Below, piece after piece: positions 51,910 to 63,406 of a DNA stretch of 64,000 nt. The notes beneath the pieces are model-generated. The model searched no databases. It saw only the letters and a program-made list of their open reading frames with translations, and was not told where the DNA came from. Source of the DNA: Capniomyces stellatus. Lineage: Eukaryota; Kickxellomycota; Harpellomycetes; Harpellales; Legeriomycetaceae. The translations under genes were made by a program, and so were the position numbers. Positions within the stretch are counted from its first letter, which is position 1; every line of letters begins with the position of its first letter. The stretch spans positions 416,189 to 480,188 of the forward strand of contig LUVW01000019.1 in assembly GCA_001661515.1 (NCBI GenBank), in the 5' to 3' direction.

Positions 51910-54900
51910 TGTTTTAATTTTAATAGGATGATATTGTTTGCTCTATCTTTATTTGGATTTAACGATGAGCTATAATTTATAAATTAAAAGAATATTTAGT
52001 TCTCTGATACAAGTTCATAGTTTGTTTCTACATACGTTTACTGTCATGTTATATACCATAAAATAAACACAAAATTTTGCTTTATAAGAAACAGTTTGTT
52101 TATTATTTTATTTTTACAATGTAAAAAAAGCCACATTGTATTATTTATCCCGATGAATGGTACCTAAGAGTTTGTCAAGTTATTAGACCATATTGCATTA
52201 TAAATTCGGGGTATAAACTTATCCATAAATATCAATTGTGAGCCTGTGTTCGTGTTGAATTCACCGATTTTTCACGACTTTGATTCCTTAATCACGGATT
52301 TTTGTTGGAATTACATCATTTGTCTCGCAAAGATTTACCTTGTTTAATACATTTTTGAATATCAAAGTAAATGATTTCAAGTGTGCACTTGTGGCGTACA
52401 AATGATGGTTTTAACTCATCGGGTTTCCAACTCAACTTACTTATAAAGTTTCCCAAATTTTAACTGAAAATGCGATTCGTTAGTGGAATAAATCTGGCCA
52501 TTGGAATTTATTTATCAACGCTCTGGTATAAATATGAAATATCGTTTTGAGCTTTATTGTTTGGCTAATTGTATTTCCTTTAGCATTTAACGTCGTACCA
52601 TATATTTTGCACACTACTTCCGATTTTTGTATGTGTGTATGTATGTGTGAATGCTTGGCTTTTTATAGTTGCTATTATAGAAAACATTGTCCAGGCATTT
52701 AGCTTTACTGTACTTTACTGTGGTTTAGTATAGCCAAAGCGTGTCGATAATCAGGTCCGAGGATATTCATACCATATCTATTGTTTTCTTGCTAATATGT
52801 TGCTCCAGAAAGAGTATATTTCATTTCTTTACTTTGAAGTTGGAGTAATATAACATTGTCACGAATAAAATCGTTTGTACAAAGACATAAAATTCAACAT
52901 TTCAGTTTGGCAGTATTCTCGGTATTTTTATGCAGCTGTTTTAAGTTAATTTTTAATTACAGGATCCTTTTGTAATTATAATTAAACAATGGAATCGTTA
53001 CATGTAAACAATGTCACATTATAATTACTGATCTTACATCATTATATTTAGAAATCTCCGTATTCAGACCTTTAGAAATGAACAAAGTGATTTAAGCTTT
53101 ACAATACTCTTTTTTTTTCAAACCAAATACCACGCCTATCTAAAACAACTTGACTTTTTAATTTTTATTGTTGCTTAAAGGACCAAGAGGTGTTGAACTT
53201 AAATCGCGTTATAATATTGTGCGTCCAAATGGTATAATTGGTTCTCTTTAGCGTATCAGTGTGTTTGTGTATTTTTTTTTTGTTTAGTTTTTTTTGTTTT
53301 TTAACCACGACATTTTAGTGATTAACATTACCGCAACTTACCAAGTTATAATTTTGTTACTACCAGCACAATATTTGGGGAGTTTGTTAAACATAGACAT
53401 TTGTACTAATAACCAGTTGCCCAAACTGTTTTTTTTCCCTTCAAAATTACCGTGATATCTAATGGTATCTTCAGGAAGTTTCTGGTATAAAGCTAGTAAG
53501 TCAACTCGTTTTCGATTTTAAAACCTTATAGCTTACAGTTTTTTGAAATTGCAGGTTATCAGTCTAATGACTCTTGGTTTTTTAGAACTGTGAACAAGCT
53601 TTTTTGCACTAGAAGCTATCCAATACCCACTTGATAGTTTGTACATATTTTGCTATTTTGCCATTTTATTGAACTCGCAAAAAAAACGTCTTCAACTTTA
53701 CAAATCAGAACGCGGGCCTCATTAATAGAAAATAAACTAGCATCACAACTAGATACATTTTTTGAAGAGAAGATCTTTATAATCAAGAGCTCGAGGACGA
53801 AATAAAATGTAAAAAAATTCCGGTTTTAAACTTGAAGTTTGTCAAAAATATAAATACATTAGGACTGAAAATGGGAAGACAAATATTGTTTTTATTGAAG
53901 GTAAACTTTTTGCTAAATCAAGTTCCAAGAAAGCCAAAAGATGCAAAAAACATCAATTATCAATCTAAAAAAAACGTACAGTTTTGGTGACCAAGAACTA
54001 TTCTTGTGTTAAATACAGAATGTAGAGCTAAAAGCTAGAGGCTAGAACATTTCGTTTACATATTGTATACCCAATTGGGTGATTTGGTTATTTTGATGAT
54101 AAGCCCAACAAAAGTTTAAAAGAAAAAGCTGCAAAACTGACTAGACTCTGAAATGAAAAACGAAATGCTAATTTTTAAAGGATTCTCCAAGTATAGATAC
54201 ACACTGGTATAATTTTAAAGCGAGTCAAAACGCCTTTGCTGACGTGATTATTAGCGCCCCAAGTCATTAATCCCAGCTATCTGAAACAGAGCACAATTTA
54301 TAATTAACGGCAGGAATGAGTAATGTTACAATGAATAAGTTGCGGGATTAGTTTAGTGACTGGTTATTATCTTGGATTACAGGTACTGCATGTTTCGAAA
54401 AGGCAATCCAATGAAAAGTATTGTGATATCCGTGCCTTATTTAGGATTATTGTATAGGGACAATACGTACGCATCAATGTGCTGTTATGATGGTGTTTGG
54501 AGCGTTTTATGTAGACATGATATGTCAAAAAAATGGATATTTTCTTTATCAATATATAAAAAGTACACAGCTGACTCATAAAAGAGTTTTGCAGTTATTA
54601 GCGGTAGTTGCCTATAATTTGGGTCAAATAAAATACAGTGCTTTAGATTAACATTATTTGTTTTAGACAATAATACAAGCTTAAAGTTGATGTACTCTGC
54701 CAATGTTGATGATAGCTATACTAGTTATCAAAATTAACTATTAGCCTCGAAGGAATTGTTAACAGTTTGCATAATGAAAGATATGATAACCCAGGTAATC
54801 CTGTTCGTACGGAGTTTCACCAAGAATAATAGCAACCCAACAACTTCAATCTATACACGTTTCCATGTTCGTATATATAAGAAGAGTCTTGTTATTAAAA

Positions 54901-56246
54901 TCTTTGAAAAGGTGGAATTGAGGCAACAAGATATAACCAATGCAATGGTAATTGCAGCATCGCAAGCATAAATGTAGACCAGCTACGCACAATAGAAACA
55001 ATCAATTGAGGGAAATTTCAATAAAAAAAAACAATTGAGGGAAATTATGGAAATAAAACACATCCTGTGAAGGTAACAATGTCCTTTAGTTTGTTTACAA
55101 CTGAAGATCTGTTTGTGTTTATTTAGAAAACAAATGGTGGATTTTTGTGATTGTTTTAACCCAAAAACCAATATTTTAAATAAATATAAACCACTAAAGT
55201 TCTAACAAAACCAACGGTCTGTTGGGGCAACGTGTATATGGTGCATCATTACAATAGCAGCGTTGGTGATGGTGATAAGTGTATATTGGCAATATGGAGA
55301 TGATTTAGAACCTAGCATGCACCAGCTAGTAATAAAAACCAGCCAAAGTATAATAGCAGCAATCTGGACAACTGTAAATAAAAAGCGAGTAAAGTGGGGA
55401 GGGTAAGCTGCCACTTTTTCAAGAGTATAGTGTATTTTAGTGTCCATTTATTTCAGTGCTATAGGTAGCTTGTCCTAGGGTAACCAGATTACCAAAAGCC
55501 ACAAGTGCTGGATAACAAATAGTGTAGTTATTTCAATAAAAAAAAATAGTAATATAGTAGGTTTGTATTGATATGAGTTACTTGGTGCTTGTTGCATCGT
55601 TTTATCTAAGTAGAGTGTTGTCAAGAAGGTTATTTGTGGTAAAGCGGAAATTAATTGGATGCAGCTGTTATTTAGATTCTGGAGCATTTTTATTTAATAC
55701 ATGTTGCTAATAAGTATAGTAGTTATTGCAACAAAATATCGGGTTTAATCTAGTTTATTTAGTTTGATATTGTTATAGTTGGATTGAGGCCAGAGTAATT
55801 TTCTTTGCGAAATTAAATGGAGTCTACCAAAATTGAAATTTAATACCAGTGACGTGAGAGGCTATAGTAAGCAAATATATCATAAGAGCTCAATGGTTTA
55901 TTCTAGAATGTAATTATATATTTCAAATAAACTTCAATTGATTACAGGAGTCTAGTTAGACATCGAAGGGGAAAGCAAAAATTTAAATATGATAATTACA
56001 GAAAGCGTGATAATCATGTATAAATAAAAATGCATCAAGAGATAGAAGTATATACTTATTGCCAAGATATTTTCAAAAGCAAGCCTGGCTTAGCACAGTA
56101 CTAGAAATAAAAAAACATTAATCAATCAAGTATACTTTTAAAGGCAAAGATTTACATTATATACCGATAGATGAACAATTTCAAAAAACGAAAAGACAAA
56201 CAAGCAACATACAAAGAACAAAAAAAAGAACAGGAGAATAGTAGAG
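51910..56246. other. 4.3-kb gene-poor spacer
   Basis: This is the longest spacer of the window. Between 51932 and 54360 no open frame of 60 codons exists. From 54370 to 55690 several frames of 60-80 codons occur. The best are 54774-54971 (+, 65 codons) and 55202-55447 (-, 81 codons, two hydrophobic stretches). None shows a known motif, strong start context or codon bias. No retroelement or RNA gene was recognised. The right end includes the leader of the gene at 56247. Confidence 0.5.
55202..55447 (-). CDS. Doubtful small membrane-protein ORF
   Basis: This 81-codon frame starts with ATG (MDTKIHYTLEKVAAYPPHF). It contains one clear hydrophobic segment at residues ~22-43 (FLFTVVQIAAIILWLVFITSW) and a weaker one near 57-70. 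It could be a small membrane protein or one exon of a larger four-helix protein, but I could not link exons. In sequence this AT-rich, frames of this size arise by chance. Confidence 0.15.
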   Translation of the reverse strand: MDTKIHYTLEKVAAYPPHFTRFLFTVVQIAAIILWLVFITSWCMLGSKSSPYCQYTLITITNAAIVMMHHIHVAPTDRWFC

Positions 56247-56663
56247 ATGAAATTGGCTATTGGAAGCGTAGCATTGATATCAGTAACATTAGCACAGGTT
56301 GATTATTGTGAAGATGCGACACAAGCAAAATGCCAATGCAAAATAGATAAAGCAAGTACATATAGGGGACCAAGGCTCACGTCCCAGTTTTTCAGCAAGA
56401 TGTACCACTCTGGAAACGTTAAAAGGCATGATATGATTCCAAACAAGTGCTACAACCATGAGCCATCGTTTTCGGCATACTATGGGAACAGAAGTTCGGG
56501 TGAGGGATCTATTCTCATATTCAGTGAGCCTGATTGTACAGGGGCACTTTATCTAGCAGACCTGAGAAGGACTTGGGAGCCAAACGCGTTTATTTCTGAT
56601 TTTGGAACATCGTCCAGGTCAGCGATGTGGATTAGAAATAGAATATACAAGGTGCAAAGATAA
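56247..56663 (+). CDS. Small secreted protein, Greek-key-like C-terminus
   Basis: A single exon encodes 138 residues. A signal peptide (MKLAIGSVALISVTLAQ) is followed by a Cys-rich start (Cys21, 29, 31) and single cysteines at 68 and 97. The C-terminal part, GEGSILIFSEPDCTGALYLADL, then WEPNAFISDFGTSSRSAMWIRN, has the spacing of one beta-gamma-crystallin-like Greek-key motif (aromatic, acidic turn, Gly, then Ser-Ser near the end). The resemblance is weak and the protein may belong to no known family. The odd number of cysteines suggests one free thiol or pairing with another chain. The start lies in an A-rich leader. The gene stands alone after the 4.3-kb spacer, so an environment- or host-facing role is plausible but unproven. 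Confidence 0.75.
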   Translation: MKLAIGSVALISVTLAQVDYCEDATQAKCQCKIDKASTYRGPRLTSQFFSKMYHSGNVKRHDMIPNKCYNHEPSFSAYYGNRSSGEGSILIFSEPDCTGALYLADLRRTWEPNAFISDFGTSSRSAMWIRNRIYKVQR

Positions 56664-57188
56664 AGAAGAAAAGGCTATGCCTAAACGGAGGCCATTTGTA
56701 ATGAGGATTCGTTTAAAAAGCGGTTAAACCAGAATATAATGTTGAGCTGGATTGTTTTTAGATTTAATAGTAGACTTTTGGTGGAATTAATAAATAATAA
56801 AAGTAAAAAATGGGTAGTTGGCAAATCAGAATGATCAAAAACAGACAAAAAAGTATTATGAATTGGCAAATTAAAAGAGAGGAAGGTTTAAAGTTGAGAA
56901 AAAAAATTTTTAATATTATTTTTTTTTTTTTTTTCGATCAGCTAAAATATAGTGTACATTTTTTTTTAAAACAGAATCGAGAAAAGTGGGTGAATAGCAA
57001 CAAGAATTAAAAAAGGTGGGATAAATTACACTTTTTTAATAAACGATTTTAAATCAAGAAAGAGTAGGAATTAGAAATAGAATTGTTAGGATAGTTGAAT
57101 ATAGAATACAATAGTGGGCACCGTATTATAGCAGCTGATTGTTAGACAAAGAATCGAACAATAGAAAAGCAAAAAAAATATATACGAA
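56664..57188. other. Spacer upstream of UTP13
   Basis: An A-rich 525-base stretch with T runs at ~56919-56934 and ~56959-56968. It is followed by an A/G-rich leader that is probably transcribed. A 66-codon frame at 56810-57010 reads through these runs and has no features. No gene was seen. Confidence 0.5.
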
Positions 57189-59753
57189 ATGGCAGAAACA
57201 GAGGAAAAGGTTCAATTGAAGAGCTTGTAAGTGGGGTGGATTAATAAAAAAAAAGGAATAGAGAAGGAATAGAGAAGGAATAGAGAAGGAATTGAGAAGG
57301 AATTGAGAAAGTGATAGTTGGCTAATAAGATATGGAATAAACAATGTGTATTAGGTACGAGTTGGGAGCAGTTATAGAGTCGGTATATACGGGAGGAAAG
57401 ATAGTGGTATCGGAAGAAGGAGACAAGATATACACGACGTGTACAGAGGAGATATATGAGCTAGAGTATGGGACGGGAAAAAAGACTGGAGAATATAAAG
57501 GGGTAAGAAATAAAAAGGGATAAAAAAGAGATAAAAAGGAATTGGAAAAGAGATAAAAAGGAAATAAAATAATAATAATGATAATGGGGAAAACAAAAAA
57601 AATAGGATTCAAGTGGGATAACGACGTTTGCTGTGAGCAAGGATGGAAAGAGGGTGATTACGGCGTCAAAGAGTTTGCAAATACGAGTGTTTGATGGGGA
57701 GAGCAAGAAGGAGATAAGGGGGTTCAAGGGACACGAGGCGGCGGTGATAGTGATGGAGATAGAGGACACATCGACGTTGGTGGCAACGGGCTCAGCAGAC
57801 TCGACGGTGAAGGTGTGGGATATAGAGAGGGGATATTGTACACACAACTTCAAGGGGCACAGGGGGGTGATTACGGGGATGGAGTTTTACACGGAGAAGA
57901 AGGTGAGCCGAGTGATAAGTGGGTCGGAGGACGGGAGTATCCGGGTGTTTAACCTGAACAGCGGGAGGTGCGAGGCGGTGCTGGAGGGGCACGTGAGCGT
58001 GGTTAGGGGGCTGAGGATGAACTGGGACAGGAGTTTGTTGGTGAGTGGGGGGAGAGACTCAGTGATAAATGTGTGGGACATGAAGAGGTACAAGCTAGAG
58101 AAGACGATAGCGGTGTATGAGAGGGTGGAGAGTGTGGGAGTGATTAGGGGGGAATTGGGGGAGGAGGAGGTGTACTTTGGGGGAGAGTTGGGGGAAATAG
58201 GGATAGTGAACTTGGGGACGGGGGCGGTAGTTAGAAGGGAGAAAGACAGCAGCAAAGTGGGAATAATGCAGGTGGAGTATGTGGAGAAGAGGGGGGAACT
58301 AGTGAAGGCAGACATAGAGCAGAACATAGTGGGGAAGAGAGCGAGAGACCTGGAGCAGGAGTGGCAGGTGGTGGGGTACAACGAGGAGATAATCGACATG
58401 CGGTTTGTGGGAGGAGACTCGAAGCGGTTGGCAGTGGCAACAAACTCGCAGGATATCAAAGTGTACGAAACAGACACGCAGAGGAGCAGAGTTGTGCGGG
58501 GCCACGAAGACATAGTGCTGTGCATGGACGTATCAGCAGACGGGCAGTACTTGGCAACGGGGTCAAAGGACAAGACGGCGCGGGTGTGGCGGGTGGATGG
58601 GGATGAAATGGAGGAGGTGGGGAAAGCAGTGGGGCACACTGGAGCAGTTGGGGCGATTGGACTGGCAAAAGACGAAACGTGTTCGTTTATGGTGACAGGC
58701 GGGCAAGACCGGACAGTGAAGGTATGGGACCTGAGCGACAAGCAGGCGGTGGCCAGCAGGTACACGTTCAAGGCACACGACAAGGACATAAACGACGTGG
58801 CAGTATCACCTGACAGTCGGATGTTTGCCACAGCGTCACAGGACAGAACTGCGCGTCTGTTTAGTGCAAAAGACGGGCGACCGATTCTGACTTTTTCCGG
58901 CCATCGTCGCGGGGTTTGGGCCGTGGAATTTTCTCCAGTTGACCGGGTTCTTGCCACTGCCAGTGCGGACACAACTATTCGCATTTGGTCCTTGGCTGAT
59001 GGCTCATGTCTCAAAACTCTTGAGGGTCATGTTGGGTCTCCACTGTGTATCCGGTTTGTTTCGTTTGGGTTGCAGTTGGTCAGTGCTGGGTCTGACTCTC
59101 TTGTCAAGCTGTGGAACATCAAGTCGTCTGAGTGCTGCCTCACCCTCGACAAGCACGAGGACAAGATTTGGTCCCTCACAACTTCCCGTGACAATTCCAC
59201 TCTTGTCACTGGGTCCTCAGACTCTAACATCTTCTTCTGGAATGATGTCACTTCCGTCCACCTTAATGCTCTTATTGAGCAGCAGCAGTCCAACTTGCTT
59301 ATGAACCAGTCACTTAACAACTTTCTTGCAAACAAAGACTACAAAAACGCTATTTATCTCGCTCTTTCTCTTAACAAACCAAACACTCTAATCAATATCT
59401 TCATTTCCGCTATTGCTTCTAACCCTTCTTCTTCCTTTTCTCCACCCTTTTTGGGCGATCCCCTCATCGATTCCCTCATTTCCTCCCTAGACTCTACCCA
59501 GCTCTCCACTCTTCTCGCCTACATTCGCGAGTGGAACTCTAACGCTAAACTCTCCCCCGTTGCCCAGCGCCTCCTTGCCTGCATCTTCTCCAACTATTCT
59601 CCCCACTTTCTCGCTAAACTGCCCATCTCCAAATCTCTCGTCAACTCCCTCATTCCTTACTCTGAACGCCATCTCAACCGAATCGACCGTCTTTTAACTG
59701 ATTCTTTTATTCTTGATTATACTATTCATAATATTGATCCCTCTTTAGATTGA
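57189..59753 (+). CDS. UTP13: Utp13/TBL3, WD40 protein of the SSU processome (3 exons)
   Basis: Exons 57189-57226, 57355-57502 and 57606-59753 (TGA) join in frame and give 777 residues. Residues 13-62 (LYELGAVIESVYTGGK, then TEEIYELEYG) are the first propeller blade and would be lost if translation were taken from the long third exon alone. About twelve to fourteen WD repeats follow, with endings such as VKVWD, INVWD, ARVWR and IRIWS, so two propellers are expected. The C-terminal ~160 residues carry the Utp13 domain: LLAYIREWNSNAKLSPVAQRLL, then NSLIPYSERHLNRID and SFILDY. Utp13 belongs to the UTP-B subcomplex that assembles on the 5' ETS for 18S rRNA processing. The coding strand changes from strongly G-rich to strongly C/T-rich at about 58850. 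Confidence 0.95.
57254..57308 (+). repeat. 11-bp minisatellite in UTP13 intron 1
   Basis: Exactly five units of GGAATAGAGAA (the last two GGAATTGAGAA) fill about half of the first intron. Confidence 0.95.
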
Positions 59754-59958
59754 TTCTCTCCATCCTTTGTTTTCATTGGTCCAATCTTTTTATCTCTTCT
59801 ATTTCCTTTTTTTATTTTGTTTCAATTTTTTTTACTCTTACTTTTTATTTATTTTTCAATTTGAATATTCACTTATTATTATTTTTCTTCTTGATCTTGA
59901 AATTACCTCCCCCATTCTGCAATTTACTTTCTGTTCTTACGTTTAGCCATAATAAGCC

Positions 59959-61049
59959 ATGTTTAAACTATCCAATTCTGTTGTCAAGTCCAACTCGGAA
60001 ATTCTCATCTTCAAGGTAAATTTCCCCTCTCTTTTTTCTTACTTTTTATTTCTATACTCGTTCATGTATTCACTTTCTTTTCTTGTTGTTTTAGAGATTC
60101 ACCTCAAGAAAACCAAAGATCAATGTCCAATTAATCGAAAACGTCAAATATCTAGGCCATTCAGGTATACCTTTCTCTTACTCTCCATACCATCTTCCAG
60201 CAATAAATCCTTTTTACCTCTGATCTCCAACTTTGATCAACTCTTATTTATTATTCTATTTTATTTTTGATATACTTTATTCCCTATTTACAGGCTCTAT
60301 TGTTCAAGTCAAACGTAAGCTACCTCCCCCCTTTTTTCCACACTCTTTTTTTTCCATTATTGTCTTTCAGACTACCCGCCAAATCAATGTTTCTTTAATT
60401 CTTTTTATTTCCTTCTTATCATTCTTCTTATTAGCCGGATATATGCGAGGAACTCTTCACCCAAAAAAACAAGCCATATACGTTCCTAAATACCAGGGCC
60501 CATTGCCCCCAACTAGATTCTCCCCAGTCTCTGTAAGTTTCTTACCGTTTATTCCCGTATTTTTCTCTCTTATCAAAAAATAATTGTCTCCCCTTTTCCC
60601 AAACTTACTCTTTGCATTTTATTTACATACAGGATTCAATTTCGTTCTTTGATTCATCTGCTGCTTCATCACCAGCCTCTCAGAAACACGAACACGAATC
60701 AATCAAGGTTGCAAAGGTCAACACCGAAAAGTATAAACTGATTCTATCTGAAAACAACATCCTCGAGTTCCAAAGAAAACCAATGACTAAAAATTCCCAC
60801 CTTCCAGCTACCCCCAACGCCGATGGATCTTCTGCTGATTCTGCCACCTCTGACTCCATGATCTTTGGTTCCGTCACCAAAAACGATATCATCTCCCTGC
60901 TAAGAAACAAATACGACGTTGTTTTGGATAAAGAATGCCTTGTTTGCGACGATAAATTCAAAAATCTCGGTCTCTACTCACTCACCATCAACCTTGACAA
61001 TGAAACCACAGTTGATCTTCAAATAAACATCATTCCTGCAACCCAGTAA
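59959..61049 (+). CDS. MRPL50: Mitochondrial ribosomal protein bL9m (5 exons)
   Basis: Exons 59959-60015, 60095-60164, 60294-60314, 60435-60532 and 60633-61049 (TAA) join in frame and give 220 residues. The joined N-terminal part reads KINVQLIENVKYLGHSGSIV, QVKPGYMRGTLHPKKQAIYV, which is the bL9 signature (V-x-L-x-E-x-V-x2-LG...V-x-VKPGY-R-L-P-x-A). The first ~20 residues are a probable mitochondrial presequence. The C-terminal 140 residues are variable and contain a Ser/Ala-rich insert. They end in a beta-rich tail, LGLYSLTINLDNETTVDLQI, that resembles the bL9 C-terminal domain. Exon 3 is a 21-nt microexon. The coding strand is C/T-rich throughout, unlike the G-rich 5' half of UTP13 just upstream on the same strand. 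Confidence 0.87.
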
Positions 61050-61348
61050 CTTTATCCCAAGTTATCAACAAAAACTAAAATGTGAAAAATAATCTATGTT
61101 TATTATCTCTCCATTATTTATAGCTTTATTTACTTCTTTTATTTACACTTTTATTTCATCTATTTTGATCTGCTTCGACTTGCCCATCTAATACTAGACC
61201 CATTCCTTACTTTCTTTAATATTTCTTATTTAAATAAACTAAAATTATCTAACAGTTCCACTAAAATCAAAAGAGTAAAATAAATTAAACCGCAATACAA
61301 CAAAATGAACAAAAAAAAATCATCAACTGTCAGTCTCTGTACGCGCCT

Positions 61349-61891
61349 TTATTTAGTACCATTCTCAGTTTTATTTATTATTTGTTTTTTTTTAGCAATC
61401 CTTAATGGGTTTGCTCCAAATGTTATAGTTCCAAAGTCACAAACCACTGTTGCTGAAACAACCCTCCTATCCCCCATAGTCGATACAATCGACTCTGCTA
61501 TAGCCTGCAAGTCCTGTGGCGTATTGAATCCTTCATTATTAAACACCACTCGTAGTCTCAACTCCCACACGTTCACCCCGCTCCTGTCATAGTAATCCAG
61601 TCTACTGTGAATATACCGCTTTTCTAACCGACACGCCTTGCTATTGAACATTTCCACCAACACTACTGATACTTCATTTGGAAGCCTTGCCTTGCACCTT
61701 TGTGCTTCAGTAAACATTGTGCATCTCGTGTTTTTAAATCTCCTGGCTTTGCAACATGGCCTACTCACACTACCGCTGGTCAGTGCGCAGCTTTCTCTAT
61801 ACTTTTCATGTGTTATACAACTAAATGCTACTGTCGCCTCTATACACCCGAACGCCGAAACCAACAGCAAAAATATATTTCTTACTCTCAT
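61349..61891 (-). CDS. Orphan Cys-rich secreted protein
   Basis: A single exon encodes 180 residues that I did not recognise. A signal peptide covers ~1-22 (MRVRNIFLLLVSAFGCIEAT). Eight cysteines follow at 25, 35, 46, 47, 57, 66, 87 and 151. The C-terminal half (VNVWELRLRVVF, then DLQAIAESIVSTM and VVSATVVCDFG) suggests a strand-helix-strand fold. It ends in a basic KKKQ stretch. An opposite-strand frame (61305-61592, 95 codons, one hydrophobic segment) overlaps its 3' half. The minus frame is preferred because it is longer and has a signal peptide plus ordered cysteines. It is tail-to-tail with the bL9m gene. Confidence 0.65.
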   Translation of the reverse strand: MRVRNIFLLLVSAFGCIEATVAFSCITHEKYRESCALTSGSVSRPCCKARRFKNTRCTMFTEAQRCKARLPNEVSVVLVEMFNSKACRLEKRYIHSRLDYYDRSGVNVWELRLRVVFNNEGFNTPQDLQAIAESIVSTMGDRRVVSATVVCDFGTITFGANPLRIAKKKQIINKTENGTK

Positions 61892-63406
61892 TCTTATCTA
61901 TCTTTAAACTGTACTTTTGATACTTACTACTGCTTTTTTAAACAAGGATGCTTTTATTTTATTTTTACTTTGTAATTTGAAAGTAAAGCAGGTTTATATT
62001 CAAATAGTGCGAGTTTATCTTGTTTAGTTGGTATCTCTTACTTGCACATTATTAACTTATTTCTCACTGAATATTTGGTACGGCTAGATACTTCAACTTT
62101 AATATTAATCAAACACTTTTGCATTTACTTTATCACTACACGCTTTATTCAAATATACTCTTTGTAATTATTATTATTTTTTTTTGTCCCAGTTTACAAG
62201 CTAGACTTTATGTCTCACATCACTTGATTTCAGCATTAAACCCAGCTTTTTATCTTGTGTATCCTGTGTATTTTTTCAATTTAATCAGTCCCACGCTAAT
62301 TTTATTAGATTCCGACTATTAAACAGATCTAGCCTGAATTTATTAACTCGATTTAATTTAGATTAATATGCCCACTAAATTCCATCAGCAAATAAATTAT
62401 ATAGACCAAGTTAACAATATTGATCAAAAATTCACCATGTCAGAGTATCAGCCAACATTAAACCTCGCTAATAAAAAGGCAATATGAACTGCAAGATACA
62501 CTTTCCATCTAGAACGCCACCACAGGTTTGGTATTGAACAGTTCAATAGTACACTACAACGGCTGCGAAACCAAATTGCTACTAGTCTAAAGCGTGGCAT
62601 AGAAAACTATATTGCTAGATCAAAAAGACTATGAAACAGTTTGGTCAAGAAATGACAACAATGAGGTGTTTCAATATTTATTTATGTGGCTCTAAAAATA
62701 TATATATTCGTGGAACTTAATAGGCAACAAGTCAACTGCAGCGTAACAATGGTTAGCGAGACTTTACTAATAGCCGGCAGTAAGCTACAACAAAAAAAAA
62801 GCTCTTGTTAGTGTCCATATCAAACCAATGGGTGAACATCTTTATTTCAAATAATAACCAAATTAGCTCAAATGCGAGCAAAAGTGAAAAGTGTAGAGTA
62901 CAGAAACAGGGAGTCTTTAAAAGAAAAAAATCTGAGTTATGTAAAGCAAAATGTGAAACAAACTGGATTAAAGTGATAATAGATTAATGATGACAGAGTG
63001 AACTGCAGTAAATATAGTGTATAATCAACCAGTTCTGAAATATAAAATCTAAAAATTAAACAGTTATCAATTAACCAAAACTCGCAAATTACTGGTAAAC
63101 GAACCATATATCTACATTTTAGTAAAACAAAGCAGCAAATGTATTTGGCAAAAAAATACTCCAACAAAGTAAATATCAAACAGAACCAACTCACACAACT
63201 TGTACCGCTATAGCTATCTAACCCGGTTTCAGTCAACATATCAACAGCACAAGGAGTATACAGCACTTGAATTGATAGGAATATAATTGAATTTGGCATT
63301 AAAAGTAGAAATAAGAACAGAAATAAGAACAAAAATCGAAATAGAAATCGAAATCCGAATTCAAGTAGAAAAGTAGCAATTGGAATCGAAATCGAAATTT
63401 GAAATA
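61892..63406. other. 1.5-kb AT-rich spacer
   Basis: No convincing gene. Plus-strand frames at 62119-62322 and 62805-62987 and a minus frame at 62937-63431 are low-complexity or unsupported. An A/G-rich run of GAAATAAGAACA and ATCGAAATAGA units lies at 63300-63400, directly in front of the next start codon, and is likely its leader. Confidence 0.5.

Noticed and set aside
54372..54971. Two short plus frames (54392-54581 and 54774-54971) in the large spacer
   Set aside because: I considered a decayed secreted protein and a small Alba-like domain, but neither pattern held over more than a few residues.
57887..59014. 375-codon minus-strand frame inside UTP13
   Set aside because: Shadow of the WD40 gene. 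Ser/Thr/Pro-rich with no domain, and the plus frame has clear homology.
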